Part shown: positions 11,586-20,187 of the stretch, in pieces
Layout: each line of letters begins with the position of its first letter
How positions within the stretch are numbered: the stretch's first letter is position 1
Assembly (NCBI GenBank): GCA_035296325.1
Contig: DATHBD010000032.1
Coordinates: 1-64,000, forward strand
From: DATHBD01 sp035296325
GTDB lineage: Bacteria > Actinomycetota > Actinomycetes > Mycobacteriales > Micromonosporaceae
Length of the DNA: 64,000 nucleotides
Direction of reading: 5' to 3'
Translations under genes and position numbers: made by a program
The notes under the pieces: model-generated
Told to the model about the DNA's origin: nothing
Seen by the model: only the letters and a program-made list of their open reading frames with translations
The model's database searches: none

Positions 11586-11960
11586 GTGCCCACTATCCAG
11601 CAGCTGGTCCGCAAGGGTCGGCACGCGAAGTCGAGCAAGAGCAAGACGCCCGCGCTCAAGGGCAGCCCGCAGCGGCGTGGCGTGTGCACCCGCGTGTACA
11701 CCACGACGCCCAAGAAGCCGAACTCAGCGCTGCGCAAGGTCGCACGCGTTCGGCTGAGTCACGGCGTCGAGGTGACGGCCTACATCCCCGGCGTTGGGCA
11801 CAACCTGCAGGAGCACTCAATTGTGCTCGTCCGTGGCGGCCGGGTGAAGGACCTCCCGGGCGTCCGATACAAGATCATTCGCGGCTCGCTCGACACCCAG
11901 GGCGTCCGCAACCGTAAGCAGGCGCGCAGCCGCTACGGAGCGAAGAAGGAGAAGAGCTGA
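11586..11960 (+). CDS. rpsL: 30S ribosomal protein S12
   Basis: S12 sits at the decoding centre and governs accuracy. GTG 11586 gives 124 residues, the standard length, beginning MPTIQQLVRKGR; AAGGGAG lies 12 bases upstream. The streptomycin-related loop reads TTPKKPNSALRK, with the lysine found in drug-sensitive bacteria. The second loop, PGVGHNLQEHS, is also wild type. It is followed after 1 bp by rpsG, the standard first pair of the str operon. Confidence 0.97.
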   Translation: MPTIQQLVRKGRHAKSSKSKTPALKGSPQRRGVCTRVYTTTPKKPNSALRKVARVRLSHGVEVTAYIPGVGHNLQEHSIVLVRGGRVKDLPGVRYKIIRGSLDTQGVRNRKQARSRYGAKKEKS

Positions 11961-11961
11961 C

Positions 11962-12432
11962 ATGCCGCGCAAGGGCCCCGCGCCGCGCCGCCCCCTCGTG
12001 GCGGACCCGGTGTACAACTCCCCGCTGGTCACGCAGCTCATCAACAAGATCCTGATGCGCGGGAAGCGCCAGCTTGCTGAGCGCGTTGTGTATGAGGCGC
12101 TCGAGGGTTGCCGGGAGAAGTCCGGCACCGACCCCGTGGTCACCCTCAAGCGTGCGATGGACAACGTGAAGCCGACCCTGGAGGTGCGCAGCCGCCGAGT
12201 TGGTGGCGCCACGTACCAGGTGCCGGTCGAGGTGCGCCCCACCCGGGCCACCACGCTCGGCCTTCGCTGGCTGGTCACCTACTCCCGCGCCCGGCGCGAG
12301 AAGACCATGATCGAGCGGCTGATGAACGAGCTGCTCGATGCGAGCAACGGCCTCGGTGCCGCCGTCAAGCGGCGCGAGGACACGCACAAGATGGCCGAGT
12401 CCAACAAGGCCTTCGCGCACTACCGCTGGTAA
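11962..12432 (+). CDS. rpsG: 30S ribosomal protein S7
   Basis: S7 nucleates assembly of the small-subunit head and contacts E-site tRNA. The 156-residue product begins MPRKGPAPRRPLVADPVYNS and has the conserved LINKILMRGKRQLAE helix. It ends AFAHYRW, the common actinobacterial C-terminus. It starts 1 bp after the rpsL stop, with the Shine-Dalgarno AAGGAGAAGAG inside the end of rpsL, so the two are translationally coupled. Confidence 0.97.
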   Translation: MPRKGPAPRRPLVADPVYNSPLVTQLINKILMRGKRQLAERVVYEALEGCREKSGTDPVVTLKRAMDNVKPTLEVRSRRVGGATYQVPVEVRPTRATTLGLRWLVTYSRARREKTMIERLMNELLDASNGLGAAVKRREDTHKMAESNKAFAHYRW

Positions 12433-12433
12433 C

Positions 12434-12470
12434 CCGACGGAGCGGCGACGCAGTCGCTCCGCTCCGTCGG
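12434..12470 (+). other. Hairpin in the rpsG-fusA gap
   Basis: CCGACGGAGC (12434-12443) pairs with GCTCCGTCGG (12461-12470). An inner GCGAC/GTCGC stem (12445-12449 with 12453-12457) extends it. It starts one base after the rpsG stop. It could be a partial terminator or RNA-processing site setting the S12/S7 to EF-G ratio. Confidence 0.6.
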
Positions 12471-12557
12471 AACAGATATGAGTGGCCGTAGGCCTCCTCG
12501 CCCGGTGAACCGGACGGTTGGGCCGGAAGGCCCACCGAGCCCCTAGTTCCGGGGGAT

Positions 12558-12578
12558 TTCGGGGGCGACGCCCCCGAA
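12558..12578 (+). other. Hairpin abutting the fusA ribosome site
   Basis: TTCGGGGGC (12558-12566) and GCCCCCGAA (12570-12578) form a perfect 9-bp stem with a 3-nt loop. The next bases are the Shine-Dalgarno GGAAAGGGAAA of fusA. The stem ends right at the ribosome site, so it could influence translation of fusA or mark a processing site. Confidence 0.55.
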
Positions 12579-12594
12579 GGAAAGGGAAACTGAA

Positions 12595-14694
12595 GTGGCT
12601 GCCGCAGACGCCGCCCTCGCCAAGGTCCGCAACATCGGCATCATGGCGCACATCGATGCCGGTAAGACCACGACCACCGAGCGCATCCTGTTCTACACCG
12701 GTATCACGCACAAGATCGGTGAGGTCCACGACGGTGCCGCCGTCATGGACTGGATGGAGCAGGAGCAGGAGCGTGGCATCACGATCACCTCTGCCGCGAC
12801 CAAGTGCGAGTGGAACGACCACGTCATCCAGATCATCGACACCCCGGGCCACGTCGACTTCACGGTCGAGGTGGAGCGGTCGCTGCGCGTGCTCGACGGC
12901 GCGGTGGCGGTCTACGACGGCGTCGCCGGTGTGGAGCCGCAGACGGAGAACGTCTGGCGTCAGGCGGACAAGTACAACGTCCCCCGGATGTGCTTCGTCA
13001 ACAAGCTCGACCGCACGGGTGCCGACTACTTCCGCTGCGTGCAGATGATGGTGGACCGGCTCAACGCCAACCCGCTGGTGCTGCAGATCCCGATCGGGCT
13101 CGAGGGCGACCACATCGGCGTCGTCGACCTGGTCGAGATGCGCGCGCTGACCTGGCGTGGGGAGACCGCCAAGGGTGCGAACTTCGAGATCGAGGAGATC
13201 CCGGCCGATCTCGCCGACCAGGCCGCCGAGTACCGCGACAAGCTGCTCGAGACGTTGTCGGAGACCGACGACGCCATCATGGAGCGCTACCTCGAGGGTG
13301 AGTCGTTCACCGTCGAGGAGCTGAAGGCGGCCATCCGGCGGGGCACCATCGCGGGCAAGCTCAACCCCGTGGTGTGCGGCTCGGCGTTCAAGAACAAGGG
13401 CATCCAGCCGATGCTCGACGCCGTGGTGGACTACCTGCCCTCGCCGCTGGACATCCCGGCGATCGTCGGTGTGGCCACGGATGGCGTCACCCCGCTGGAC
13501 CGGCAGCCCTCGCCGTCGGAGCCGTTCTCGGCGCTCGCGTTCAAGATTCAGACGGACAAGCACCTCGGCAAGCTCACCTACGTACGCATCTACTCCGGCA
13601 CGCTCGACACCGGCACCCAGGTGGTCAACTCCACCAAGGACCGCAAGGAGCGGATCGGCAAGATCTACCAGATGCACGCGAACAAGCGTGAGGAGCGGCC
13701 GACAGCGACGGCCGGTGACATCATCGCGGTCCAGGGTCTCAAGCAGACCACGACCGGTGACACGCTCTGCGACCCGGCGAAGCCGGTCATCCTGGAGTCG
13801 ATGACGTTCCCCGAGCCGGTCATCTCGGTCGCCATCGAGCCGAAGTCGAAGGCCGACCAGGAGAAGCTGGGCACCGCGATCCAGCGCCTGGCCGAGGAGG
13901 ACCCGACCTTCCGCGTCCGCCAGGACGAGGAGACCGGTCAGACGGTCATCTCCGGCATGGGCGAATTGCACCTGGACATCCTGGTCGACCGCATGCGCCG
14001 CGAGTTCAGCGTCGAGGCAAACGTCGGCAAGCCGCAGGTGGCGTACCGCGAAACGATCCGTCGCAAGGTGGACAAGAGCGAGTACACCCACAAGAAGCAG
14101 ACCGGTGGCTCCGGTCAGTACGCCCGCGTGATCGTCTCCCTGGAGCCGCTCCCGCTGGTGGCCGACGGCCCGACGTACGAGTTCGTCAACGGCGTCAGCG
14201 GCGGCCGCATCCCGAGGGAGTTCATTCCCTCGGTCGACGCGGGTGCCCAGGATGCCATGCAGCACGGCGTGCTCGCCGGGTACCCGCTGGTCGGCGTGAA
14301 GCTCACGCTGCTCGACGGCCAGTACCACGAGGTGGACTCGTCGGAAATGGCATTCAAGATCGCTGGCTCGATGGTGTTGAAGGAGACGGCCCGCAAGGCC
14401 GACCCGGCACTCCTCGAACCGGTGATGTCCGTTGAGGTCGTCACGCCTGAGGACAACATGGGCGACGTCATCGGTGACCTCAACTCACGCCGCGGCACGA
14501 TCCAGGCGATGGAAGAGCGCGGCGGAGCCCGTGTCGTCCGAGCCATCGTGCCGTTGTCGGAGATGTTCGGCTACGTCGGCGACCTGCGGTCGAAGACCCA
14601 GGGCCGGGCGAGCTACACCATGCACTTCGACTCCTACCACGAAGTTCCCCAGAACGTCGCCAAGGAGATCATCGCGAAGGCGACAGGCGAATAG
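12595..14694 (+). CDS. fusA: Elongation factor G
   Basis: EF-G is the GTPase that drives translocation and, with RRF, ribosome recycling. The 699-residue product (GTG 12595) has the P-loop AHIDAGKT (about residues 18-25), DTPGHVDF, the NKLD guanine-specificity motif, and the C-terminal domains with GGSGQYARV and GRASYTMHFDSY. Length matches the family. It lies between rpsG and tuf in the standard str order, and the 162-bp gap before it carries two hairpins. Confidence 0.97.
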   Translation: MAAADAALAKVRNIGIMAHIDAGKTTTTERILFYTGITHKIGEVHDGAAVMDWMEQEQERGITITSAATKCEWNDHVIQIIDTPGHVDFTVEVERSLRVLDGAVAVYDGVAGVEPQTENVWRQADKYNVPRMCFVNKLDRTGADYFRCVQMMVDRLNANPLVLQIPIGLEGDHIGVVDLVEMRALTWRGETAKGANFEIEEIPADLADQAAEYRDKLLETLSETDDAIMERYLEGESFTVEELKAAIRRGTIAGKLNPVVCGSAFKNKGIQPMLDAVVDYLPSPLDIPAIVGVATDGVTPLDRQPSPSEPFSALAFKIQTDKHLGKLTYVRIYSGTLDTGTQVVNSTKDRKERIGKIYQMHANKREERPTATAGDIIAVQGLKQTTTGDTLCDPAKPVILESMTFPEPVISVAIEPKSKADQEKLGTAIQRLAEEDPTFRVRQDEETGQTVISGMGELHLDILVDRMRREFSVEANVGKPQVAYRETIRRKVDKSEYTHKKQTGGSGQYARVIVSLEPLPLVADGPTYEFVNGVSGGRIPREFIPSVDAGAQDAMQHGVLAGYPLVGVKLTLLDGQYHEVDSSEMAFKIAGSMVLKETARKADPALLEPVMSVEVVTPEDNMGDVIGDLNSRRGTIQAMEERGGARVVRAIVPLSEMFGYVGDLRSKTQGRASYTMHFDSYHEVPQNVAKEIIAKATGE

Positions 14695-14809
14695 CCTGAG
14701 AAGTGCATACCGGGCCTGAGGCGTACTGCCGCAAGACCCAAGTCGACAGGGTTCGCCACTGCTTCCAGCGGTGGCGGATCGACGAACCAAAAAGTCCAGG
14801 AGGACGACA

Positions 14810-16003
14810 GTGGGGAAGGCGAAGTTCGAGCGGACTAAGCCGCACGTCAACATCGGCACCATCGGTCACATCGACCATGGGAAGACGACGCTTACAGCGG
14901 CGATTACCAAGGTGCTGCACGACAAGATGCCGACTCTGAACCCGTACACGCCTTTCGACGAGATCGACAAGGCGCCGGAGGAGAAGGCTCGCGGTATCAC
15001 CATCTCCATCGCCCACGTCGAGTACCAGACTGAGGCGCGGCACTACGCCCACGTCGACTGTCCTGGTCACGCCGACTACATCAAGAACATGATCACCGGT
15101 GCGGCCCAGATGGACGGTGCGATTCTCGTCGTGGCGGCCACCGACGGCCCGATGCCGCAGACGCGCGAGCACGTCCTGCTGGCTCGCCAGGTCGGCGTTC
15201 CCTACATCGTCGTGGCGCTCAACAAGAGCGACATGGTCGACGATGAGGAGCTGCTGGAGCTGGTCGAGCTCGAGGTGCGCGAGCTGCTGTCGAGCCAGGA
15301 GTACCCGGGCGACGACCTGCCGGTCGTGCGCGTGTCGGCGCTCAAGGCGCTCGAGGGCGACGAAGAGTGGTCCGAGAAGCTCATGGAGCTGATGAACGCG
15401 GTCGACACCGCGATTCCGCAGCCCGAGCGCGATGTCGACAAGCCGTTCCTCATGCCGATCGAGGACGTCTTCACGATCACGGGTCGCGGTACGGTCGTCA
15501 CCGGCCGCGCCGAGCGTGGGATTCTGAAGCCGAACGAGGAAGTCGAGCTCGTCGGCATCCGCCCGAAGTCGACCAAGACGGTCTGCACGGCGATCGAGAT
15601 GTTCCGGAAGATCCTCGACGAGGCGCGTGCGGGCGAGAACGTCGGTCTGCTGCTCCGTGGTATCAAGCGCGAGGACGTCGAGCGCGGCATGGTCGTGGTC
15701 AAGCCCGGCACGAACACGCCGCACACCGACTTCGAGGCGACCGTCTACATCCTCTCCAAGGAGGAGGGTGGCCGGCACACGCCGTTCTTCCAGAACTACC
15801 GGCCGCAGTTCTACTTCCGCACCACCGACGTGACCGGCGTCGTGACGTTGCCCGAAGGCACTGAGATGATCATGCCTGGCGACAACACCGCGATGACCGT
15901 TGCGCTCATCCAGCCCATCGCGATGGAGGAGAACCTCCGCTTCGCGATCCGTGAGGGTGGCCGTACGGTCGGCGCCGGCCGGGTCACAAAGATCATCAAG
16001 TAG
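14810..16003 (+). CDS. tuf: Elongation factor Tu
   Basis: EF-Tu carries aminoacyl-tRNA to the ribosome as a GTP complex. GTG 14810 gives 397 residues starting MGKAKFERTKPHV; AGGAGGA (14798-14804) lies 5 bases upstream. The open frame from 14771 has no ribosome site. The P-loop is at residues 19-26 (GHIDHGKT), followed by DCPGHADYIKNM and NKSDM. Domains 2 and 3 follow, ending GAGRVTKIIK. It is the last gene of the str operon and is followed by a large hairpin. Confidence 0.97.
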   Translation: MGKAKFERTKPHVNIGTIGHIDHGKTTLTAAITKVLHDKMPTLNPYTPFDEIDKAPEEKARGITISIAHVEYQTEARHYAHVDCPGHADYIKNMITGAAQMDGAILVVAATDGPMPQTREHVLLARQVGVPYIVVALNKSDMVDDEELLELVELEVRELLSSQEYPGDDLPVVRVSALKALEGDEEWSEKLMELMNAVDTAIPQPERDVDKPFLMPIEDVFTITGRGTVVTGRAERGILKPNEEVELVGIRPKSTKTVCTAIEMFRKILDEARAGENVGLLLRGIKREDVERGMVVVKPGTNTPHTDFEATVYILSKEEGGRHTPFFQNYRPQFYFRTTDVTGVVTLPEGTEMIMPGDNTAMTVALIQPIAMEENLRFAIREGGRTVGAGRVTKIIK

Positions 16004-16022
16004 CGGCATCACGCAGGCCGAT

Positions 16023-16052
16023 TTCACAATGCCGCACTACGTACGGCATAAT
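16023..16052 (+). promoter_or_regulatory. Possible promoter upstream of the S10 operon
   Basis: TTCACA (16023-16028), an 18-bp spacer and CATAAT (16047-16052) resemble housekeeping promoter elements. If used, the transcript would run through the inverted repeat at 16071-16126, which would then act as an attenuator rather than simply ending tuf. Confidence 0.35.
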
Positions 16053-16070
16053 GAACAGGTTGCGTTGCGG

Positions 16071-16126
16071 AGCGGTCGAGACTCTCTCTAGCAATGAGGG
16101 ATCGCAAAGAGAGTTTCTCGACCGCT
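16071..16126 (+). terminator. Large hairpin downstream of tuf
   Basis: AGCGGTCGAGA (16071-16081) is exactly complementary to TCTCGACCGCT (16116-16126). The adjoining CTCTCT (16082-16087) pairs with AGAGAG (16108-16113) across a 2-nt bulge. The 17-bp stem is the strongest structure between the str and S10 operons. Confidence 0.65.
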
Positions 16127-16265
16127 TCCGCGCGGCGGCCCGGGGGGTGAACCTCTCCCCGACCGGGGCGCCTGCTTCCGCGAACGGGCGCGATGCGCCA
16201 GGAGTCAGCCAACGTCACCGGCACGGCGAGAGCCCTGCGTGGTGGCGGAGTATGACCCCTGGGCG

Positions 16266-16290
16266 CGACACGCCCGACCGCGGGGGTCGG
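16266..16290 (+). repeat. Leader element shared by str and S10 operons, copy 2
   Basis: Differs from 11457-11481 at one of 25 positions. Here CCGACC...GGTCGG can pair, so hairpin-forming capacity is kept although the changed base shifts the pairing. It lies 113 nt before rpsJ, against about 105 nt before rpsL for copy 1. The similar distance supports a leader function. Confidence 0.6.
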
Positions 16291-16402
16291 ACAAAGCGGC
16301 TCGAGCCGCAGTTGGATGGCAGCACCGGACGACAGTTCGGTACATGGCCCCTCCGGGGGTGCGTGGGGGCGGAGCCCTCACGGGGAAGGAACAGAAGCCA
16401 CC

Positions 16403-16711
16403 ATGGCGGGACAGAAGATCCGCATCCGGCTCAAGGCCTACGACCACGAGGTCGTCGACTCCTCGGCTCGCAAGATCGTGGAGACGGTGACCCGGACCGG
16501 AGCGCAGGTCGCTGGCCCGGTGCCGCTGCCCACTGAGATCAACCGCTACTGCGTGATCCGCTCGCCGCACAAGTACAAGGACTCGCGCGAGCACTTCGAG
16601 ATGCGTACGCACAAGCGACTGATCGACATCATCGACCCGACCCCCAAGACGGTCGACTCGCTCATGCGCCTCGACCTGCCGGCTGGCGTCGACATCGAGA
16701 TCAAGCTGTAG
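16403..16711 (+). CDS. rpsJ: 30S ribosomal protein S10
   Basis: S10 belongs to the small-subunit head and, as NusE, also joins transcription antitermination complexes. The 102-residue product begins MAGQKIRIRLKAYDHEVVD and ends with LPAGVDIEIKL, the family length and end. ATG 16403 follows GGAAGGA at 16384-16390; the longer open frame from 16316 has no homology in its extra part. It is the first gene of a long S10-spc-alpha run with gaps mostly under 30 bp. Confidence 0.97.
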   Translation: MAGQKIRIRLKAYDHEVVDSSARKIVETVTRTGAQVAGPVPLPTEINRYCVIRSPHKYKDSREHFEMRTHKRLIDIIDPTPKTVDSLMRLDLPAGVDIEIKL

Positions 16712-16722
16712 GGACCAGACAG

Positions 16723-17388
16723 ATGGACAGGCAAGTCAAAGGCATCCTGGGCGCCAAGCTCGGCATGACCCAGGTCTGGGACAACAACAAGGTTGTCCCG
16801 GTGACCGTGGTGCAGGCCGGGCCGTGCGTGGTCACCCAGGTCCGCAACGCGGACACGGACGGCTACCCGGCGGTCCAGCTTGGGTACGGCGCCATCGACC
16901 CCCGCAAGGTCAACAAGCCAAAGTCCGGTCACTTCGCGAAGTCCGGTGCGGCCCCCCGCCGTCACCTGGTCGAGCTGCGGACCTCCGACGCCGGGAACTA
17001 CGAGCTCGGCCAGGAAGTCACGGTCGAGTCGTTCGCGGCGGGTCAGGTCATCGACGTGACCGGCAAGACCAAGGGCAAGGGCTTCGCCGGTGTCATGAAG
17101 CGGCACGGCTTCTCCGGCCTCGGTGCCAGCCACGGCGTCCAGCGCAAGCACCGCTCGCCCGGCTCGATCGGCGCCTGCGCCACCCCGGGCCGCGTCTTCA
17201 AGGGCATGCGGATGGCCGGCCGGATGGGTGGGGTGCGCTTCACCGTGCAGAACCTCGCCATCCAGGCGATCGACCTGGAGAACAACCTCATCCTCGTCCG
17301 GGGCGCGCTGCCCGGCCCGAAGGGCAGCCTCGTGCTGCTCCGCACGGCCGCGAAGAGCTCCGCCAAGAAGGGTGGTGTCGCGAAGTGA
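16723..17388 (+). CDS. rplC: 50S ribosomal protein L3
   Basis: L3 is an early-assembly protein reaching towards the peptidyl-transferase centre. The 221-residue product has the start MDRQVKGILGAKLGMTQVW and the conserved loop ASHGVQRKHRSPGSIG (about residues 139-154). The end is Lys-rich. Its TGA stop overlaps the GTG of rplD (GTGA), indicating translational coupling. Confidence 0.97.
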   Translation: MDRQVKGILGAKLGMTQVWDNNKVVPVTVVQAGPCVVTQVRNADTDGYPAVQLGYGAIDPRKVNKPKSGHFAKSGAAPRRHLVELRTSDAGNYELGQEVTVESFAAGQVIDVTGKTKGKGFAGVMKRHGFSGLGASHGVQRKHRSPGSIGACATPGRVFKGMRMAGRMGGVRFTVQNLAIQAIDLENNLILVRGALPGPKGSLVLLRTAAKSSAKKGGVAK

Positions 17389-18119
17389 GCACCGTGGACG
17401 TGATCGGGGTCGAAGGCACGCGGACCGGCTCGGTCGACCTGCCCGACGCCATCTTCGACGCGCAGGCGAACATCGCCCTGATGCACCAGGTGGTGGTGGC
17501 CCAGTTGGCCGCCGCCCGCCAGGGGACGCACAAGGTGAAGACCCGCGCCGAGGTCTCCGGCGGTGGCCGGAAGCCGTACAAGCAGAAGGGCACCGGCCGG
17601 GCCCGTCAGGGCTCCATCCGCGCGCCGCAGTTCACCGGTGGTGGCGTCGTGCACGGCCCGACGCCGCGGGACTACTCGCAGCGCACGCCCAAGAAGATGA
17701 AGGCCGCCGCGCTGCGCGGGGCCCTCTCCGACCGGGCGCGCGAGGGTCGGGTCCGCGTGGTCGAGTCCTTCGTGGATGGCGACACGCCGAAGACCAAGGC
17801 TGCCCTCGCGGTGCTGCAGGCAGTCAGCCAGACCAGCAAGGTGCTCGTGGTCCTGGGCCGGCATGACGAGGTCAACTGGGTCAGCCTGCGCAACGTGCCG
17901 ACCGTGCACCTGCTGATGGCCGACCAGCTCAACACCTACGACGTACTCGTCGCCGACGAGGTTGTCTTCACCACCGAGTCGCTCGGGGAATTCCTCGGCA
18001 CGCCGGTGGAGAGCAGCCAGGCGAGCGACAGTGCGGCAGCTGACGATGCGGACGACGCTGGCGCCGAGTCTGCCAACGCTGACGCCGCGCCCGCCCACGA
18101 CTCGGACGAGGAGGCCTGA
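17385..18119 (+). CDS. rplD: 50S ribosomal protein L4
   Basis: L4 lines the nascent-peptide tunnel. GTG 17385 overlaps the rplC stop by 4 bp. The 244-residue product has the tunnel loop GGGRKPYKQKGTGRARQGS. It carries a C-terminal Ala/Asp/Glu-rich tail of about 35 residues not found in the roughly 200-residue E. coli protein. Acidic tails of this kind recur in L17 here and are probably disordered and lineage-specific. Confidence 0.96.
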   Translation: MSTVDVIGVEGTRTGSVDLPDAIFDAQANIALMHQVVVAQLAAARQGTHKVKTRAEVSGGGRKPYKQKGTGRARQGSIRAPQFTGGGVVHGPTPRDYSQRTPKKMKAAALRGALSDRAREGRVRVVESFVDGDTPKTKAALAVLQAVSQTSKVLVVLGRHDEVNWVSLRNVPTVHLLMADQLNTYDVLVADEVVFTTESLGEFLGTPVESSQASDSAAADDADDAGAESANADAAPAHDSDEEA

Positions 18120-18121
18120 GC

Positions 18122-18424
18122 ATGGCGACGATCGCCGACCCGCGGGACGTGATCATCCAGCCCGTGGTCTCTGAGAAGAGCTACAGCGAGCTCAACCGAA
18201 ACTGGTACACGTTCCTGGTCCACCCGGACGCCAACAAGACGCAGGTGAAGATCGCCATTCAGGAGATCTTCAATGTCCGCGTGCTGACGGTGAACACACT
18301 CAACCGCGAGGGAAAGCGCAAGCGCAGCCGTACCGGCTGGGGCAAGCGCAAGGACACCAAGCGCGCGATGGTGAAGCTGGCAGACGGCGACCGGATCGAG
18401 GCCTTCGGCGGCCCGGTCAGCTGA
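18122..18424 (+). CDS. rplW: 50S ribosomal protein L23
   Basis: L23 lies at the tunnel exit and docks trigger factor and SRP. The 100-residue product has DVIIQPVVSEKSY near the start, then NKTQVKIAIQEIF and a basic segment with GKRKRSRTGWGKRKDTKRA. ATG 18122 comes 2 bp after rplD, with GAGGAGG inside the rplD end. Length is normal. Confidence 0.97.
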   Translation: MATIADPRDVIIQPVVSEKSYSELNRNWYTFLVHPDANKTQVKIAIQEIFNVRVLTVNTLNREGKRKRSRTGWGKRKDTKRAMVKLADGDRIEAFGGPVS

Positions 18425-18437
18425 GGGAGATTTCGAC

Positions 18438-19277
18438 ATGCCGATTCGTAAGTACAAGCCGACGACGCCGGGCCGCCGCGGCTCCAGCGTGGCCGACTTC
18501 GCCGAGATCACCCGGTCCACGCCGGAGAAGTCGCTGCTCGCCCCGCTGCACAGCAAGGGCGGCCGCAACGTCCATGGTCGGGTCACCGCCCGGCACCAGG
18601 GCGGCGGTCACAAGCGGCAGTACCGCCTGATCGACTTCCGGCGGGTGGACAAGGACGGGGTGCCGGCGAAGGTCGCGCACATCGAGTACGACCCCAACCG
18701 GACCGCCCGGATCGCACTGCTGCACTACGCCGACGGGGAGAAGCGCTACATCCTCGCGCCGGCCGGTCTGCGTCAGGGCGATCGGGTCGAGTCGGGGCCG
18801 GGTGCTGACATCAAGCCGGGTAACAACCTGGCGCTGCGCAACATCCCGGTGGGTACCACCATCCACGGAGTGGAGCTTCGCCCGGGCGGCGGCGCCAAGC
18901 TGGCCCGCTCGGCCGGCGTCGGCATCCAGCTGCTCGGTCGTGAGTCCGACTACGCCACGCTCCGGATGCCCTCGGGCGAGATCCGGCGGGTGTCGGTGTT
19001 CTGCCGGGCCACGGTCGGCGAGATCGGCAACGCGGACCAGTCAAACATCAACTGGGGCAAGGCCGGCCGGATGCGGTGGAAGGGCAAGCGCCCGTCCGTC
19101 CGTGGTGTCGCCATGAACCCCATCGACCACCCGCACGGCGGTGGCGAGGGCAAGACCTCCGGTGGCCGTCACCCGGTGAACCCGAAGGGCAAGCCCGAGG
19201 GCCGGACCCGTCGTAAGGGCCAGGCGAGCGACCGCCTGATCGTCCGCCGCCGATACGCCACGCGTAAGCGCGGCTAG
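18438..19277 (+). CDS. rplB: 50S ribosomal protein L2
   Basis: L2 binds 23S rRNA near the catalytic centre and bridges the subunits. The 279-residue product begins MPIRKYKPTTPGRRGSSV. It contains the conserved GGGHKRQYRLIDFRR and, near the C-terminus, RGVAMNPIDHPHGGGEG with the His associated with peptidyl-transferase function. Length is the family norm. It follows rplW by 13 bp. Confidence 0.97.
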   Translation: MPIRKYKPTTPGRRGSSVADFAEITRSTPEKSLLAPLHSKGGRNVHGRVTARHQGGGHKRQYRLIDFRRVDKDGVPAKVAHIEYDPNRTARIALLHYADGEKRYILAPAGLRQGDRVESGPGADIKPGNNLALRNIPVGTTIHGVELRPGGGAKLARSAGVGIQLLGRESDYATLRMPSGEIRRVSVFCRATVGEIGNADQSNINWGKAGRMRWKGKRPSVRGVAMNPIDHPHGGGEGKTSGGRHPVNPKGKPEGRTRRKGQASDRLIVRRRYATRKRG

Positions 19278-19291
19278 GGGAGAAGCAGCAG

Positions 19292-19573
19292 ATGCCACGC
19301 AGTTTGAAGAAGGGCCCGTTCGTCGACGACCACCTGATCAAGAAGGTGGAAGCGCAGAACGCCAAGAGCTCCAAGAACGTGATCAAGACGTGGTCGCGAC
19401 GCTCGACGATCATCCCCGACATGCTGGGGCACACGATCGCCGTGCATGACGGGCGCAAGCATGTGCCGGTCTTCGTGACCGAGGCGATGGTCGGGCACAA
19501 GCTCGGCGAGTTCGCCCTCACGCGCACGTTCAAGGGTCACGAGAAGGACGACCGCAAGAGCCGTCGCCGCTAA
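19292..19573 (+). CDS. rpsS: 30S ribosomal protein S19
   Basis: S19 binds 16S rRNA in the head together with S13. The 93-residue product begins MPRSLKKGPFVDDHL and has the IPDMLGHTIAVHDGRKH and MVGHKLGEFALTRTF segments of the family. GGGGAGAAG lies ahead of ATG 19292. It follows rplB by 14 bp. Confidence 0.97.
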   Translation: MPRSLKKGPFVDDHLIKKVEAQNAKSSKNVIKTWSRRSTIIPDMLGHTIAVHDGRKHVPVFVTEAMVGHKLGEFALTRTFKGHEKDDRKSRRR

Positions 19574-19629
19574 CGCGGACCGATCGCCGTCACGGCAGTA
19601 ACGATTTGTTGGATCTGAGGGGAACAGCG

Positions 19630-20187
19630 ATGCCAACCAAGGGCGACGCTCCGGCGCTTCCCGGCGCTCGGGCGATTGCGCGTCACGTGCGCCTGTCGCC
19701 GTCGAAGGCGCGCCGTGTGATCAACCTCGTTCGCGGCCTGCCCGCGAAGGAGGCGCTCACGGTGCTGCAACTCGCGCCGTACGGTGCGAGCGAGCCGGTG
19801 TACAAGGTGCTCGCGAGCGCGATCGCCAACGCCGAGAACAACCAGCGGCTGGACCCCGATCTGCTGCTGGTGAGCGAGGCGTACGTCGACGAGGGCCCCA
19901 CGCTCAAGCGGTTCCAGCCGCGGGCGCAGGGCCGGGCGTACCGGATCCTGAAGCGGACCTGCCACATCACGGTCGCGGTCGAGGCGATTCCGCCGAGCGA
20001 GACCCGTGCGGCGAAGACCGCGGCGGCGAAGGCGGCCGCCAAGGGCGCGACCGGCCGGCCGGCCGGTACCACCAAGGCAGCGAGGAAGACCGCGGCCAAG
20101 GCGGCCGAGCCGGGAGCCAAGGCGGCGGAGCCGGGAGTTGCACAGACGGCGGCGGCGAAGCCAGCAGCCGAGGAGGAGACCGAGTAA
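19630..20187 (+). CDS. rplV: 50S ribosomal protein L22
   Basis: L22 lines the exit tunnel with L4 and is a site of macrolide resistance changes. ATG 19630 (Shine-Dalgarno GAGGGGAA) gives 185 residues. The core carries VRLSPSKARRVINLVRGL and ends with the tunnel-hairpin region ending near TVAVEAIP. The last 65 residues are a Lys/Ala/Thr-rich extension with repeats such as AAEPGAKAAEPG, absent from the 110-residue E. coli protein. The extension is probably an unstructured RNA-binding tail. The stop overlaps the rpsC ATG by one base. Confidence 0.96.
   Translation: MPTKGDAPALPGARAIARHVRLSPSKARRVINLVRGLPAKEALTVLQLAPYGASEPVYKVLASAIANAENNQRLDPDLLLVSEAYVDEGPTLKRFQPRAQGRAYRILKRTCHITVAVEAIPPSETRAAKTAAAKAAAKGATGRPAGTTKAARKTAAKAAEPGAKAAEPGVAQTAAAKPAAEEETE

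Larger units (their letters stand above)
16004..16402 (+). other. tuf-rpsJ gap and S10 operon leader
   Basis: A 399-bp region without a supported gene. It holds a possible promoter (16023-16052), a large inverted repeat (16071-16126), a shorter GGCGC/GCGCC repeat near 16187, and the second copy of the leader element found upstream of rpsL (16266-16290). GGAAGGA (16384-16390) serves rpsJ. Confidence 0.6.

Noticed and set aside
11875..14328. 817-codon open frame antisense to rpsG/fusA
   Set aside because: Shadow of fusA, spans several real genes and gaps.
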